Below are positions 36,608 through 50,860 of a stretch of DNA of 64,000 nt, in pieces. Position 1 is the first letter of the stretch; the number at the start of each line of letters is the position of its first letter. Location of the stretch: the NCBI RefSeq assembly GCF_036370855.1, contig NC_088098.1:138528721-138592720 (forward strand), in the 5' to 3' direction. Source of the stretch: Dromaius novaehollandiae. Taxonomy: Eukaryota > Chordata > Aves > Casuariiformes > Dromaiidae. The notes below the pieces were generated by a model. That model ran no database searches. It was not told the DNA's origin and saw only the letters and a program-made list of their open reading frames with translations. Position numbers and translations under genes: made by a program.

Positions 36608-39600
36608 TCTTTCACACGTCAATCAAACAATATAGTCAAAGCACGTGGCACCCTGCGATAGCTGACCAAAAGACATCCCCAGATAAGCCTGAGTGATTTT
36701 CGAAAGATTGCTCACAGGGCAGATATTGACTGGTCCAAGAAATCATCCTGGCAGCCCTAATCTTATTTCCAGATAAAATCAATTGTTAGAAGAACTGTAG
36801 CAACCCAAAGGTATTTTTTCTGCCTGAAGTGCTATATAGCAGGCAAGCGGCACATTCGAAAACTCATCCCCACTGAGAGCCAGATTATGGTCCAAGGATC
36901 TTTCCAAAGGATAGAGCATGAAAGCTGCATGGCTAATCTCAATAGCATCTACTGCTGGGGAAGCCGGTGGTCCAGAATAACCTGCAGTAAGCCTTGGCAT
37001 ATTAGCAGGTCAGAACTAGGTGCCAGCCTCCATGGCAGTCTTGCTCCACAGCATAGCTCCAAACAGGGGCTTACAAATTTTGAGGAAAACACTCTTCTTT
37101 CCTCCATAACTCTGGATGCTCCCAGTCTATTTGTATCCTTTCGAAACACATATATTGCCTTCTCAAGGCTGTGATTATTAAACCCTGCTGTTTGCTAATA
37201 TTTTTCTTTCCACAGGATGGATAAGAAATAGAAATAAAAGCGCTTTATTAACACAGAATCAGGAGAAGGAAATTACAACAGGTTCCCCAAAAGACAGATG
37301 ATTCATGTATTTCATAAAAACTCTACCATAAACGTTTGCTATCATTCTCAGATAACATTATTGTTGTAGGCATTGTTGTGTGCAAGTACTTCATTTATCT
37401 AAATTGAAGCTTTACACTTCTGCTCACCCTGCAGGTCTCACCCCTGCTATGATGAAACTACTGTAGCAATGTATTATAGTGTCAACGCAACTCACATTTT
37501 AAATTTTTAACTAAAGAAGGTCACAATAACAAAATGCAGCTCAGAAAGGAACTACTACTATCATCTGAGGCTGCACTTACGTAGCAGTTAGCTTAATTCC
37601 TCCACTTTTTTGAAGATGGTTCCAGGGTGCCTTCATAAATATAGATACTGGTATTTTGGAAGATGCATTGTGGTTTTGAGAATCTCTATTTTTAGATGTG
37701 TATGCCAATATCCCTTACACAGGACTGTTGTTCATAAAGCAGGTAGTTAGCACTTCTGAGAAATGAGCCAGGTCAAGTCTCTTGCTTAGACACTGTCAAA
37801 CAAAAGCATGAGGAATCACTGGTCACTTTTGAAAACTTTGTAAATTAATTAGAAAAAATTGAAACTGCCTACAGTGAAATATTCTAACATGTGAAGTGCC
37901 ATTTTCTTGTCTCCCATTAAGGGTAAAACATGAAAGACTGTTTTGTTGTTTCTAGAAATTAGGAATTATTCTTTTGTTTTTGTTGCTGTTACTTAGTATA
38001 TTACTGACAATCTGTAAAGCTTGAAACAAAAATTTTGTCTTTTATGAGTGCAATTATTTATTTGTACTGGAGGAAGCATGGTTACTTTTTTCCTCTACTA
38101 TTTCCTGGCCCTAAATATTCAATGTCTTCCTAATCACAGCACTTGTTTTCCTGTGGCCTTCATTATTTTTGGTTTGCTTTATCCACCCAAGCAATTAGCA
38201 CATCCTGTCACTTACCCACCTTGGTGGCATCATTATGAGTAGAGTTGTTTTATGTTTCATTCTCATGGGCCCCTGCCCTCATTAAGGGTGACAGGAGCAC
38301 AGTTTTCATTTGTGGGAAGTTCTTTAATTTCTCAAACCTCTTTTCTCCCCCCCTAGTCTGCTCATATGAGACTTATGAAGGTGGTACTCACTCTTTGATA
38401 GACAAAAGCTGACTTGTCAGCCTGCATCAACCCTAGGGCTGATTATGTATCGTTCCAGAGCATGAAAGAGGAGGTACACAGGGGTCACTCATCTGGCCCA
38501 GTTTTGATCCCAGAGAGGCAAGCTAAAATTGGGTCCAGGAATATGGAAAACAAACATAATATCAGTAACGAGTCATGGGCACAAATCTGTTTGGCAACTG
38601 TAAGAAGTCACTTATTCATATACTCTGTGAGTAGGAGGGAATCTGCTGGGAGGCTGTCGTGATGCAAGGTATAAAATGCTCATTGCCACAAACCTTAGCC
38701 AACAGTAACCTTTTACATTTAAAATTTCTAGCCATAATTCCTGAACCATATTCCATTGCTTTTGCTGAAAGAAGCTAGTCAGCATAACTTGCTGTCTACC
38801 CTGCTGAAATGAGTTTGCATTTGCTGAGTCTTTGCTTTCACAAAGCCACCGAGAGAATCGCTCCTCTCTTACCGACCTGCTGTATTTTGGCAGCTCAAGG
38901 CTGAGGTTCGTCAACTCCTCTCGGGATCTAAAGGCAAAACTAAGCTCCTGCAACTGCCACTACTGGGAATTTGCTGGAAATTTTTCACTTTTACACGATC
39001 ACTTCCATAAGCCCTGTCAGCAGTGGCGACCCCTGAAGCATTCATGCTGCCAGAAGTTAGGTTTCCTTCCCACTGCTGTGGGGACGAGTTGAAGCCGGAG
39101 CTGGTGATGCACCCAGACATGGGTGCGTTAGATCTCTGGAGCTGCACTGTCATGATACACACACTGACCACTAGTTCAAATGAAACAGGCTTGGATGAAA
39201 ACACAAAAATTTCTATCTATCTGTCCCGCTAATACTTAAAAAGCAAATAAATCCAAAATCCCACCAAAATAAAGCATAAGTTTCTTGATTAGTTAAGAAT
39301 TTAATTATACAGCACAGACGTTGGAAACATGTAAAAGAATCAAGCAGAGGCCGCAAAGTCAAAACACAAAACCCACCCTCTCCCCTTCAAAATCAGAAAA
39401 ATATCTCTATTTAATAGTGAAATAGCTTTCTAGCTTCCATTTCCCAAAGGAGTGTTTTCTAAGGTACAGGGACTATATAAATACAAGGTAGAATGAGAAC
39501 AAGATACAAAAATGTAAATATGTCTAAAATAAAGAACTTCACTTGCCCTGAGACATGTCACAGTGCATACATTAACTTAATTTAACTTACAAATACAACT

Positions 39601-42600
39601 CTCCTTCTCACAGCTAAGTGAAACTTGAGCCGGTGCTTGATTTCATTTTACAAAAACACGAGTATGCCAAGATAATGTTCCAAGCATGCAAATACATAAG
39701 CCCAGAGATCTCAAGACAGGATTATTAGTTAGGAATCTCTCTGCAGAGCCTTAGAAAAAACATGTTTATGTAGTGCTGAGCACTTAGTAGAGGGAGGAAG
39801 CACACTCCCAAACCCACTGCCCACAATACATGACATAAGAGCAAAGTGGGCACTGAATAGCTGCTCTCTCTTTCTCTCTGAGGTGTAGTTTTTATTCGTT
39901 CGAAGACTTTTACTGAACAATCAATTCCCATTTTTCAAATCTATTTTTTCCTGTGTTGAATATCTTGTGCTGATAAAGCATTTTCAAGTATAACTGCACT
40001 GGTTGGGTTTATCTCTTTGTTCTGCATTTATTATTATTGGTAAGTAGAATTCCATAATTGCAACTACGGCATTTTTTTCCACAAATGTTATGCAGAATGA
40101 AAAATTGTTCAAAACTTTTTACTTTAACTTTCTGATGCCCCTCTGGATTCACTAATATTTCCAAAAGTAAATATTTAAAGTTGAAGCACACTAGTGCCAG
40201 TCTGCTGGTTCTTCTGGCCAGTCTTTGGCATCTCACTCTAATAAGGCAATCATTACAATAGCCACATGCAACTGGGGTGGTGCTGAAGGCAGCACAGATA
40301 GTGATTCCTGCTGCATTTAAATTCCTGACAAAGTTGGACCGTTAATCCTTTGTAACCTTCAGATTTGGCTCAAATCAAAGCAAACAAACAAAAAAACCCA
40401 GATCAACAAAACTGTGTTTATATCATAATTTTAGAAATATCTCTGTGGTGGCCTTCAATATACCTCTACCTTATTCAGTTCAGTTGCTGCTATCAAGAAA
40501 GTACTCAACATGTCTGTAATATTGAACAAGCAATATAAGCCCCAAATACAATGCTGAACCTGAAAATGAAGCTAGAAAGGACTTGAGCTTAAAAACAAAT
40601 ACCTTTTCACTTCCCAAGTGAAATTACTCGTCTATCACTTACCTGATTCTTCTCAGAGACCTAGTTCTTAGAGTTCAGAACAAGAAATACCAAAATATCT
40701 TTCAGTCGCAATGTTTCAGCAGTGCTGTAAATAATCTAGCACATAAAAACAGAGATAATGTCTGAAATTTCTAGACTGATGAGAAACACTTCAGAGAACC
40801 CAAACTTTCAGGCGCTGACAGCATCTCACGCTTTTTGAAAATTTTCCCTCACTTTCAAGCATCACCCAGAGAAAGGACAAAGCCATCAACATTTGACGAG
40901 TTTCTGAAGTGTAATGAATTACCATTCTTCAGCTGAGCTGCAGTAGCTGACTCCATGCTTGCTCTTCCTTCTCAGCAGAAATGAGGTAAGAAATTTTATG
41001 TTGTGTTTCAATGAATGGGACTTAACAAGAGAAAGTGAAAGACCAGTAATCTATGGAGCAGAAAATGCTTAACAAGCGTGTTAATTACCACCATCTAGCT
41101 ATTTTGACAGGACACCTGGGACTGCGCTTAATCCAAAAGAGAAATGCTAGAAGTATGCTGTAAAGCTTTCATGCTTTTGGAACTAGAACAATGAAGATGA
41201 AATAGGATAGAGTACATTCTCTGCATATATTTTCTTCTGCAAACTATTAAAGTTTCCATTCTTATAACTCTACACACTTGCAAGAAGTTCTGGTATGATA
41301 ATTAGAAAGGGAAATAGTTTTTCTGAAAAAAGAGGAGGATATTCTTCTTCATCAGGCCTACTTACAACTGTGACTCTAAAGATACAGTTTTTGGACTGAC
41401 AGGAACTAAAATAGCTTTGCAGTTACACTCAAAGATGGGTGGTGACTTAAAAAACAGAAAGCCCCATGAAAACTTGATACAGTAGTTATGGTAAGATGGT
41501 AGCACTGGACATGAATGCATCATTTAAAAACAGTGCAATACATCTCTGAAGAATACAGATTAGTTCAGATTTATTATGTGTTCATTGCTGACTACCCCCA
41601 ACTGCTATTTTAGAGGAGAAAGCCAATATATTGAGAAAAAAGTCTAGAAAGCATGAAATACATTTCAAAATTCCAGTAAAATAATTGGATCCTTCCAGAG
41701 TTTGCTAAATTACGCAATACAGTTAATCTTTAAGTTAGTGATTTAAAAGTTGGGTTAAATACAAGAGAAAAGCCTGTCATTTCACTTGAAATAAATAAGA
41801 TCTTACCCAGCAAGCATTAGAATTACACTTCTTTGTTATACTGAAAGACTCCTGTATCTTATGAAATTATGCTTCCCCACCAAGTTAAGATGCTTTAATT
41901 AAATTTAAAACAGACAGACCTGACACACTCACCAGAGAAAAGCAAAATATGAAAAATGAAGCTTCAGTAAAGAAATCTTCCTTGAGCCAGTTGATAGACT
42001 ACAAAATCACCAGTTTGATAAACAGCTGTAGGCCCAGAAAGCATATGAAATTATTCAGACTGACGGATCCAGACGTTCTTGATAACTGGAGGTGAAACTA
42101 TAATTTACAGCAGATCAGCCATTATACCAAAAAAAACTCACTGCCTACAGCTAGCCAGTGGTCAAAGTTCTGTAACATATTATAGAATTAAGTATATTTC
42201 AGAATCTACAACAAGGTTTGCAGAAATACGGCTCATCACGCTGCTGCCCATACTATGCACAAGTAAGCTGCCCTGAGTGCATACACAAAGTCTGTATTTA
42301 TGATCTGATATAACATTGTGATTCACTGTGAGCCTTACAGCAGGCATTTTCAGAAAATGTACAAAAGGTCGACATTGATAACCTCTGCCTCAAAAGTACA
42401 GGGTGCTGGCTGATGAAAAGGTTTGTCTAGCAACGCGCATCCTCAGCAGGCTCTATCAGCCCTACTTCTGCGCAGCTGACCGGCAGTCTCAAGTGGTCCC
42501 TTCCCAGCAAGCAGGAGGCAAGCACAGATGTGTGCCCTGGAGCACAAGTCTGCAAGTGCAGTCTGCCTCTCGTAGACTCCAGGGGATATGGATCAAGCCA

Positions 42601-45600
42601 GTGGTTTTGTGGAGGAAAAAGAAGCATTTGCACTGAAAAAGCTGACACCTCTTTAGTGGGGGAACTTTCCACCTAACCCTGAAGACCCTGAAAATGTCCT
42701 GTTGCCATGAAGGAAATAAATAAGAGTGCAGAATGCAACCATAGAGAGGTCTCTTATCCTCGCATGACTTGTATGACCGTATCTGAGTATCTTGCTGGTT
42801 TTTAACATCCCTTTACAACTTTAATTTGCACTGTAAGTCAGAGATGCAAAGATTAGATTTAGGCTTTGCAGCTGTGGGTATTGCAGTATCTGACTGCTAG
42901 CACCTGGCTCCTGAATGCCGCCCGCTGGCTGGCAAGGCCACGTGAGAGCCTGGCTGTTGAGCAACACACGGAGCCACGAGCCACGCAAGTTCGCCAAGAG
43001 GTGCTGCAGCAAGGCACCTCTCCTGTGGCACACCACTGTCATGACCTTACATACCTAAGTCACAGTTACCGAAAAGGATTGGTATCAGATTGGGATTTAT
43101 AGCCTAGAATTCTCTCCTCCAGTACAGATGTACATTGTCCTATTCAAGGAAATAACCTGGGCCTTTTACAGTACAGAGAAAAGGTGTTATGTGTGGTAGG
43201 TAGAGGAGAGAGTACCATTTTAATCAAATTACTTTGTACAGAACTCACTCCCTATCCCAACCACCCTGCCACAGCTTTTATAGCTAGGAGCTTCCTCTCC
43301 TGTTGCAATCATATCACTGGGCAAAAAGTGATTAAAAGATTCAGTGGACTAGAGAGAAGAGACTCATATCCTTTAACCAGTGACCAGGACACTCACTAAG
43401 AAATGTCAAGTCCTGGTTTCTAATTGCTGCTCCAACAGCTGTTCACAGAAACAAAATATTAAGCACAGTGAATTTCAGTATGAAAACAGGCGCATCTACA
43501 GAATTAGGTGAGGAAGTGGGAAGAAAGAATCCCATTTGGGGGTTTAAGATTCTAAATTCCTCATTCCCATTTAGGAGACTTCAGTCCTTTACGAATTTAG
43601 GCCAACAAAAAATATGAAAGGAATGGCAAACTTGAACCACAGGCTCTCCAGACTAAGACACCACACTTTCCTTGCCCTCCATGAGACACTAACTGCTCTG
43701 CAGATACTGATGATTTACTTGCAAAGACATATTCATTCTTGCAACAACATTGCTTTGACTATTTGTCATTTACCAGAAAATAAGCTGTTCCTAATTTATA
43801 GCTGCCATATGAAGTTGGGCAATTGTGATTCTCCACACTCCTAGATGTTGTCTTGCAATAATGAGCATGTCTTTCCCAGGTGAAGTCCTGATAGGATGAC
43901 AACCTCTGACCTTGAGTAGCTTCATTTTGCATCCTGCTTTCCTCCGTATTCCCACTGAAATATTTTCCAAGTTTCTGTTACGTGCACCTACTCTTGCAGA
44001 TAATTTATTATACTGGTTTATTGTTTAATTTTGGAGGGAATCCATGAAAATAGAAGTACGTAAAATATCGCCAAGATTCTAAAAAAAAAAAAATCAGAAT
44101 ATTATTCAGTCAGAACCAAAACCAAAGTTCTGTGGAAAAAACAACTAAAAATGTCATCTCAATCACTGACTCAGTTTTCCCACCACTTCTTTGGATTTGT
44201 TCAGTGTCTGTAGAGCCTCGAGGGTTTTGCCTTATCTCTTCCCTTCCCTGCAGCCGAGCTATGCTTTTTTTTCTGATTAGCAAAGAAGGGTTGCTTATTG
44301 AAAAAAAATCCTCCTTTTGTAACTATTGGTCCCCTTCTTCAAGCAATGTAGTTGGCTGGCCAAAGCTCAGTTTGGTCATCTATTTCTTGGCTACCTGCTT
44401 ATCTGGCAGGGTAGCATTTGCTTTATCCAAGGATGACAGACTCATACAGTTTTGTAGCCCTCTGCTAAATGTAATGTTTTTTCCAAACCTGCTTTAGGCA
44501 TGCCAAATCAAAATAAGGAGGTTATCTTGTATATATGGAAGCAAATAACATATGCAGATGGATAGAGATATATTTAGTCATGCACCAACCTGTCATATCA
44601 CTGACGGATGGGAAGTCGGCAAGTTTCATAGACATACTGATTTTGTTAAAACTTTTGGTAAAGGGAGATTCTCCAGTCACTGGCAGAACAAAACACCAAC
44701 CAAACCTTATTCTTTTAGAACACAGGTACTGCCAAAGCTGTGTTTAATCACAACAGATTCAAAAGGTTTTACTTTCTTTCAAATAGAGAATGAAAACAAA
44801 ATAGTGAAGCCTCTATGCGGTGAAACAAAGCAGTTTATGGATGTCTCTCCCTTAGGCACAAAGTGTGTGAGACCAAAGATTACTGTTAAAAGCTGATTTA
44901 AACTATTTGCCCCCTTACACAACATAACGTGCTGTTATATAAGACTGTTCTTGTCTCCTGATGAAATCAGTATCCATGGACTTCTGTGAATACATTTACA
45001 ATTTTAGTGTTCCTTTAATATACAAAAAAAAAACCTTACATTTATGAAAGTTACATCTCGTCCTTGAATGTTTCTTCTTTCTCTAAACACTCTAGTTTAT
45101 TTTGTGGTTTATCTGTTGTCGCCTCTTTCTTTGCAATTTCTTGATACCATCTGTGAATTTGATTGATGTGCAAGTTTTCTTCTGTTATTGTTTTAGGTCA
45201 TTTATAGAGAAATGTATTAAAGTATTAGTCTTGACACTAATCCTCAATGAGCTCCATTTAGCTGTTTTACCATTCATAATTGCTTTGCCTTATAATTGTT
45301 CAGCCAGTTTTGTACTAATACCACAATAATTCCTATGTTTATTCAAAGATATATTAAAAGATGTTTAAATTGGATTCCCTTGGGGGAAACACCTCAAATT
45401 TCTGCAGAGATCTAGCTATGTTATGTCCGTTATCTACTGAAATTACAAATGAATCAAAGAAAGCAATCAAGTTTGTTTGACACATGCTGTTCTTAGACCC
45501 ATGTGGCCTGCAGCATATTTAGTTATGCTCATGTGTAACTGCTTATAAATGAATGATGAGGTAATCATTATATGTGGTAATGAGAGCTTAGGCTGGTTTG

Positions 45601-47449
45601 TTGGAATTATACTTTTATCTTGCAAATTAGTCTTTCTGAACAAACATACTGCATAGAAGTGGGGATACACAGGGCTTGACAACAGCATAACAAACTGTTA
45701 CTGTTTGCACACTATAATGACAGTTGCTTACTTTTGCATATTTAGAGATATATATGGTCAGGAATTTTACTAGTAGAGCAGGAGCTATAATTTCTATTCC
45801 TTATATTGGCATCTTCCAGGTAAGATGAAAAGAGAACTAGTTCAATATTTATAAGTTTGCTTATAAATGCTTTCTTGTTATAAAAGTTCAAAATAGGAGA
45901 GGTAACTTCTTGTTCTTCTAGAAAAATATATATTTCATGTTTCCAGCCAAACATTAATCATTAGTTAATTTAAAAAGTATTCCAGTATTTCTCAACACAG
46001 TATAAAAAGGCTCAATGCCCATCACATTCATCCTTCTCCTCTAGAATCTCACTTTATTAAAATAGTAGTTTCCACCAAAAAGCAGATGGAACAGAGCATG
46101 CTTGACTATTGGGATCATTTAGACTCTTTCCTGCTGTTCATACAATCTTGTGCAATGCTGCTGTGACATTACTGAGAAGGAACCAGACAGTACAGAAATT
46201 ACTCCATTCTGACTAGGTGATGACCATTATTAACCTCAGTATTCGGGCTGTGCAGTATACACATCTTTCTGCTCTTACCGCCATAGCATTCAGGCAGCTG
46301 TACTTACAATTTTCAAGCTATTTATCAGAGAAAAGGGCCCTGACTCCATTCCCCTTTAGCACCTTTCAGCTAAAGCACAATAAATGTTATAAAGTGACTG
46401 GAAAAATATACAACATAACCTTGCATTCAAGGAAATGGTGTTGTCAGACTAGAGATGAGAAAAGTTTTTAAAAATATTTTGACTGATTTGCTCTTATGCT
46501 TTCATGTCTGCCACTCATAGCTCTGTTAGACTTGTCAGATTCATTTTTCTAGTGGAAGATGTGAATTCTCTTCCTGTTTTGCTCTAAAATAAAATCAAGG
46601 AAATAGGAGGTGTCTGCAAGAATATTCTGTGATGTTCTATGAGCGTTCTTCCCATACACTGAGTAATTTCCCCTTCAATGCCTAGACGGTGTCATTACCA
46701 AGTCTTCATTTAGGGTCTGAATCTTTAAGCTGGTTTCCATAATAAAATCCTCTCTGGTTTGATGGACTTCATGTTTGTTCTCCTTCAGTGAACCCCAAAC
46801 TGACTACGTAACGGGGGAGATTATCTATGTATTTAGAGAAACTACTGCATTACACAGAGATTGAGCACCATAAGCAGTTCGATTTTAATCCTCTACTCCG
46901 GAGTCTAAATCCCAGGTGGGGGACTATACTCGTCTTCTGAATATTAGTCTAATTGCACCTGCATTATTCCAGAAAAGGAACTTCTTGTCCTTATGGACAA
47001 TTCATAATTTTGTCAACTGTATCAGAGAAGCCTGCATTGTCCCAGTTTAGAAAGCATCTTGAGAAAATCCATTCATTTACCACATTTCTGAGCAATTTCT
47101 CAGCATTTCTGTACATATTCCTCTCCATATCATTCACTCCCACCATCAATGCAACACTCATTACTTTTCTCATGTGGGACTCATTTACTGAGTAATCTAC
47201 TCTTGATCTGCAAGTCTCCTGGGTACCTCTTTCAATGAGGGAAGCCCAGTTTCTTATCCTTTCATCTCTTCCCAGTAATACATGCGACCTGGATGGACTT
47301 GAGAAAAGACTATTAGGGCTTTGACATTTGTTGGCCCTGTTGACTACTCACAGGTTCATTTTGAAGAGTGACTAAGCACCTTAACTGCTAAGTTAACTAC
47401 AGTCATCCTACAGTTTTGTCTGATCTTAAGTGTAAGTATTGTTGAACCT

Positions 47450-47453
<4 letters not shown>
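36606..47453. other. Unique AT-rich non-coding sequence with small CpG clusters
   Basis: CpG-enriched spots lie at about 38,850-39,130 and 42,915-42,990. No recognisable protein exon, transposon or RNA gene was found. Isolated good splice donors on the minus strand (for example near 40,638 and 46,278) lack convincing exons. Confidence 0.5.

Positions 47454-47485
<32 letters not shown>
47454..47485 (+). repeat. Poly-T tract (32 T)
   Basis: This is an uninterrupted T run. On the minus strand it is poly-A, but no AATAAA lies 10-30 nt before it on that strand, so there is no support for a retrocopy. Confidence 0.95.
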
Positions 47486-47487
<2 letters not shown>

Positions 47488-50113
47488 CATAACTGAAGGC
47501 TAAAATGGCTTAAACATTGTTTAGACAGCAAAAAGAAACATTAGATAGAAAATCTAAACCATGATTCAAAATTTAGGCTTCTTATGTTTTTCAGCCTGGA
47601 TGTCCATTCAAATGCTAAAAATAGTGTCAAATGGACTAAAATTTATGTGGCCTCAAACTTCAGAATAGAAATTAAAAAAAAAAAAAATCAGAAATGTATG
47701 TTCAGAAATAACCCCTTACATGACGCCCTGCAGCCATCTTCCTCAGGGTTCCCAACACAGCCCTAAAGCTACTGCTAATCCTAAGCAAAACCTCATGAAA
47801 GTTCAGCATCCAACCTTGCAAATCCACCAGGGGACCCACAAGTCAGCTGTCCTCAAACCCTCTCACAGCACCTCGTAGACCACATTGCCACCTGGAACAC
47901 CAGCTCTTCTCCCAAAGCCAAACACAGAACCACAGTATGTCTCCTCCACCAGTTACCAACCACATGTCCGCTTCCCTCCAAGCCAGGCAGAGATGTGCAC
48001 ACACAACCTCACAGTCAACAGCCTTCCAGTCCATGTGCTGCTCCCCAAGCCCCAATATTTTGTGGGCTATTTTAGTCCTAATAGATGGCTTCAATCCATG
48101 TAGTACCAAAAGCATGGCTGCTTTATCATGGATGCAATAGACTAGGTGGAAAGAGAGGAAAAATGAACATATTTGCATCCTCTGTTTTTTCATCATTGAT
48201 TCCTGAACAGAAGAACAATAACTCATGTGAGCATTTAAAAGTCACATATCGTATGGGGGCTCTGAGTAGAACACTGTCCTACAGTGAGGAGAATGCTTAA
48301 ACTGGTGGTTATTTCTCTCCAAGCAGCACCAACTTTCTCAGTGCTTTAGCAAGAACTGCTGTAGGGTGAACTGCACATCACCTTTCACACAGGATCTGTG
48401 AAAGTACGTGATTCACCAACTGGCTGCACCTGCCAGAATGTCACCAGCTACCACAGTCTGCATAAAAGGCAAGCAAAACCATAGTGTTGTTCCTACCTAT
48501 TCCTTTGTTTTCCTTTGCCCCCTTTCAACTACTTACTGTATGTAAATTAATGAGTTATTTGCCAGTTTTCTCCCTCCACAGTTACCAATTCCTCTTCCCA
48601 TGTTGTGTAATTTTTTTTCAGGCTTCTACCTTCCCTCTTATGCTACTGGTTTCTGAACACTCTTGCAGTAATAACCAGGTTGAATAACAACTATCCTATC
48701 TTGGGCTTAGAGCAAAATGCCCCAAAGTAGTTTGAATTTATGCAGACAGTATGGGAAGGGATCACCTTGCCTAACTGCATGCGTATGCACCTGTGTCTGA
48801 GCTGGTCACTCTAGATTCTCTCTCTAAACAGCAATGGCGTTGCTAAGTCTAAACAGGCTGTTCCATTCACCTACTTCAGGGCAAGATCAGTCACACCCTG
48901 AAAGTGCAACTTCTCTCCAAGGGTTATAAGGGAAGTTCAGATGTGGATATCTTGGCTGCCATCATCTGTATTTGGTGGGCTCACTTCTACCACGTGTGCT
49001 TGACAAAGAAAGTTCTTCCTTCTAGGTCTATCCCTCTTGCATCCCTTTCTGCATGGTGATGCAGCTTTACAAGCAGTGTAGATGGCAGCCTCAGGCAGTA
49101 CAGGCTGTGAGCACACAGCAAAGCCCCTCTTTCAGACTAAGCAGTTGCTGAACATGGATCTCCCAATTCCTAATCAACCTTTAAGTTGTTGCATCAAAGA
49201 GACCTGCCATTGCATTTCCAATTTGCTCTTCTTCCCAACTTCCATTAAAATGGCCGTTCATGCCATAATGTGGGTTGCATTCATTTTTCAGAACACATTT
49301 TAACCAGGTCTTCATATTGAGTCCTCCTGCAGATACAAGCACAGACATACTCAATCTATGTATCCTAAATAGCCATGTTAACCTGAAACAGGTGCTAAAA
49401 AGCTCAGTTCAGCTTTTTAATATTTAAGTAACTTCACTGAAAAATTAGGCTCCTACAGCCCAAACTAGATTTGGGATGAGAAAGGATTTATGGATTGCTC
49501 CCTTGGGCTTACACATATCTGACTTCCACCCAGACTGCCCTTTAGATATCTATGCTCTTTGACAGAGCTGGACCTCAGGCAACAGTGACAACACACTTCT
49601 CTTGTTGCAACCAGAGTAAGACAGATAACTCGGCAAGTGTCTATTACAATATAAACAAGAACACAATACTCTTGCACACATAGTGTAGGAACTACAAAAT
49701 TCTCATCTTGCTTCCGGTTTTCTTTAGATGCATGATTTCAAATTCATCACCCTGCACAGGGTAAAACTGTTTTCCATAGTAACAGAATATCTCCCTCACT
49801 TTATTAATAGTCATTCCAAACAAGTAAAAAAAATTAGATCTACAAATTTAGATTTATGTCTTTGGCAAAGACAGACTGTTTTATAGATTAGCAGATACAA
49901 CTGCCCTGCCCAGAAAATCTTCCCGAGGCTTGTGTTGCATTCTCACAGATGTTCACAAATAAATTCAGTCACTGATTATTTTCAGATTAATGGCATCCTG
50001 CCCTATTAGAGCTTTGCCAAATCATCATTTTATTGCCAGTCTTGCAAGGTTTTTTGCTTTTTTCTAAAGCCTCAACTCTAAAAGACATGTGATTAGCCAA
50101 AAAGCTCAACTTT
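47486..50113. other. Unique non-coding sequence
   Basis: Only short open frames are present. No element or exon is supported. Confidence 0.6.
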
Positions 50114-50860
50114 CACAGAATCATAGAATGATTGAGGTTGGAGGGGACCTCTGGAGATCACCTAGTCCAACCCCCCTGCTCAAGCAGGGTCACCTAGAGC
50201 ACATTGCACAGGATTGCGTCCAGGCAAGTTTTGAATATCTCCAGGGAAGGAGACTCCACAACCTCTCTAGCAACCTGTTCCAGTGCTCTGTCACCCTCAC
50301 AGTAGAGAAGTTTGTCATCATGTTCAGATGGACCTTCCTGTGTTTCACTTTGTGCCTGTTGCCTCTTGTCCTGTCACTGGGCACCACTGAAAATAGTCTG
50401 GCCCCATCCTCTTGACACTCTCCCTTTAGATATTTGTATACATTGATAAGATCCCCTCTCAGTCTTCTCTTCTCCAGGCTAGAGGGGCCAAGCTCTTTGA
50501 GCCTCTCCTCACAGGGGAGATGCTCCAGTCCACTAATCATCTTCATAGCCCTCCGCTGAACTCTCTCCAGTAGTGCCATGTCTCTCGTACTGAGGAGCCC
50601 GGAATTGGACACAGTACTCCAGATGTGGCCTCACCAGGGCTGAGCAGAGGGGGAGGATCAGCTCCCTCAACCTGCTGGCAACGCTCTTCCTAATGCAGCC
50701 CTGGATGCCATTGGTCTTCTTGGCCACAAGGGCACATTGCTGGCTCATGGTCAACTTGTCCACCAGGCTTCCCAGGTCCTTCTCTGCAGAGCTGCTTTCC
50801 AGCAGGTCAATCCTCAGCCTGTACTGTTGCATGGGGTTATTCCTCCCTAGGTGCATGAAA
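50114..50860 (-). mobile_element. CR1 retrotransposon, 5'-truncated, relatively well preserved
   Basis: The minus strand encodes the ORF2 C-terminal region in two overlapping frames. The first has [40 protein letters not shown] and [18 protein letters not shown]. The second has [37 protein letters not shown] and [17 protein letters not shown]. The frame switches near 50,575 and is lost again near 50,290, which implies at least two indels. The 3' end at 50,114 carries ATTCTATGATTCTGTG. The element is 5'-truncated and cannot move by itself, but it is less decayed than the other copies here. Confidence 0.96.

Noticed and set aside
46279..46317. 39-nt minus-strand segment with a good acceptor and GCG|GTAAGA donor
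   Set aside because: Thirteen open codons are too few to separate from chance and there is no linked exon.
47454..47485. Long poly-T as the tail of a minus-strand retrocopy
   Set aside because: No AATAAA precedes it on the minus strand and no mRNA-like sequence adjoins it.
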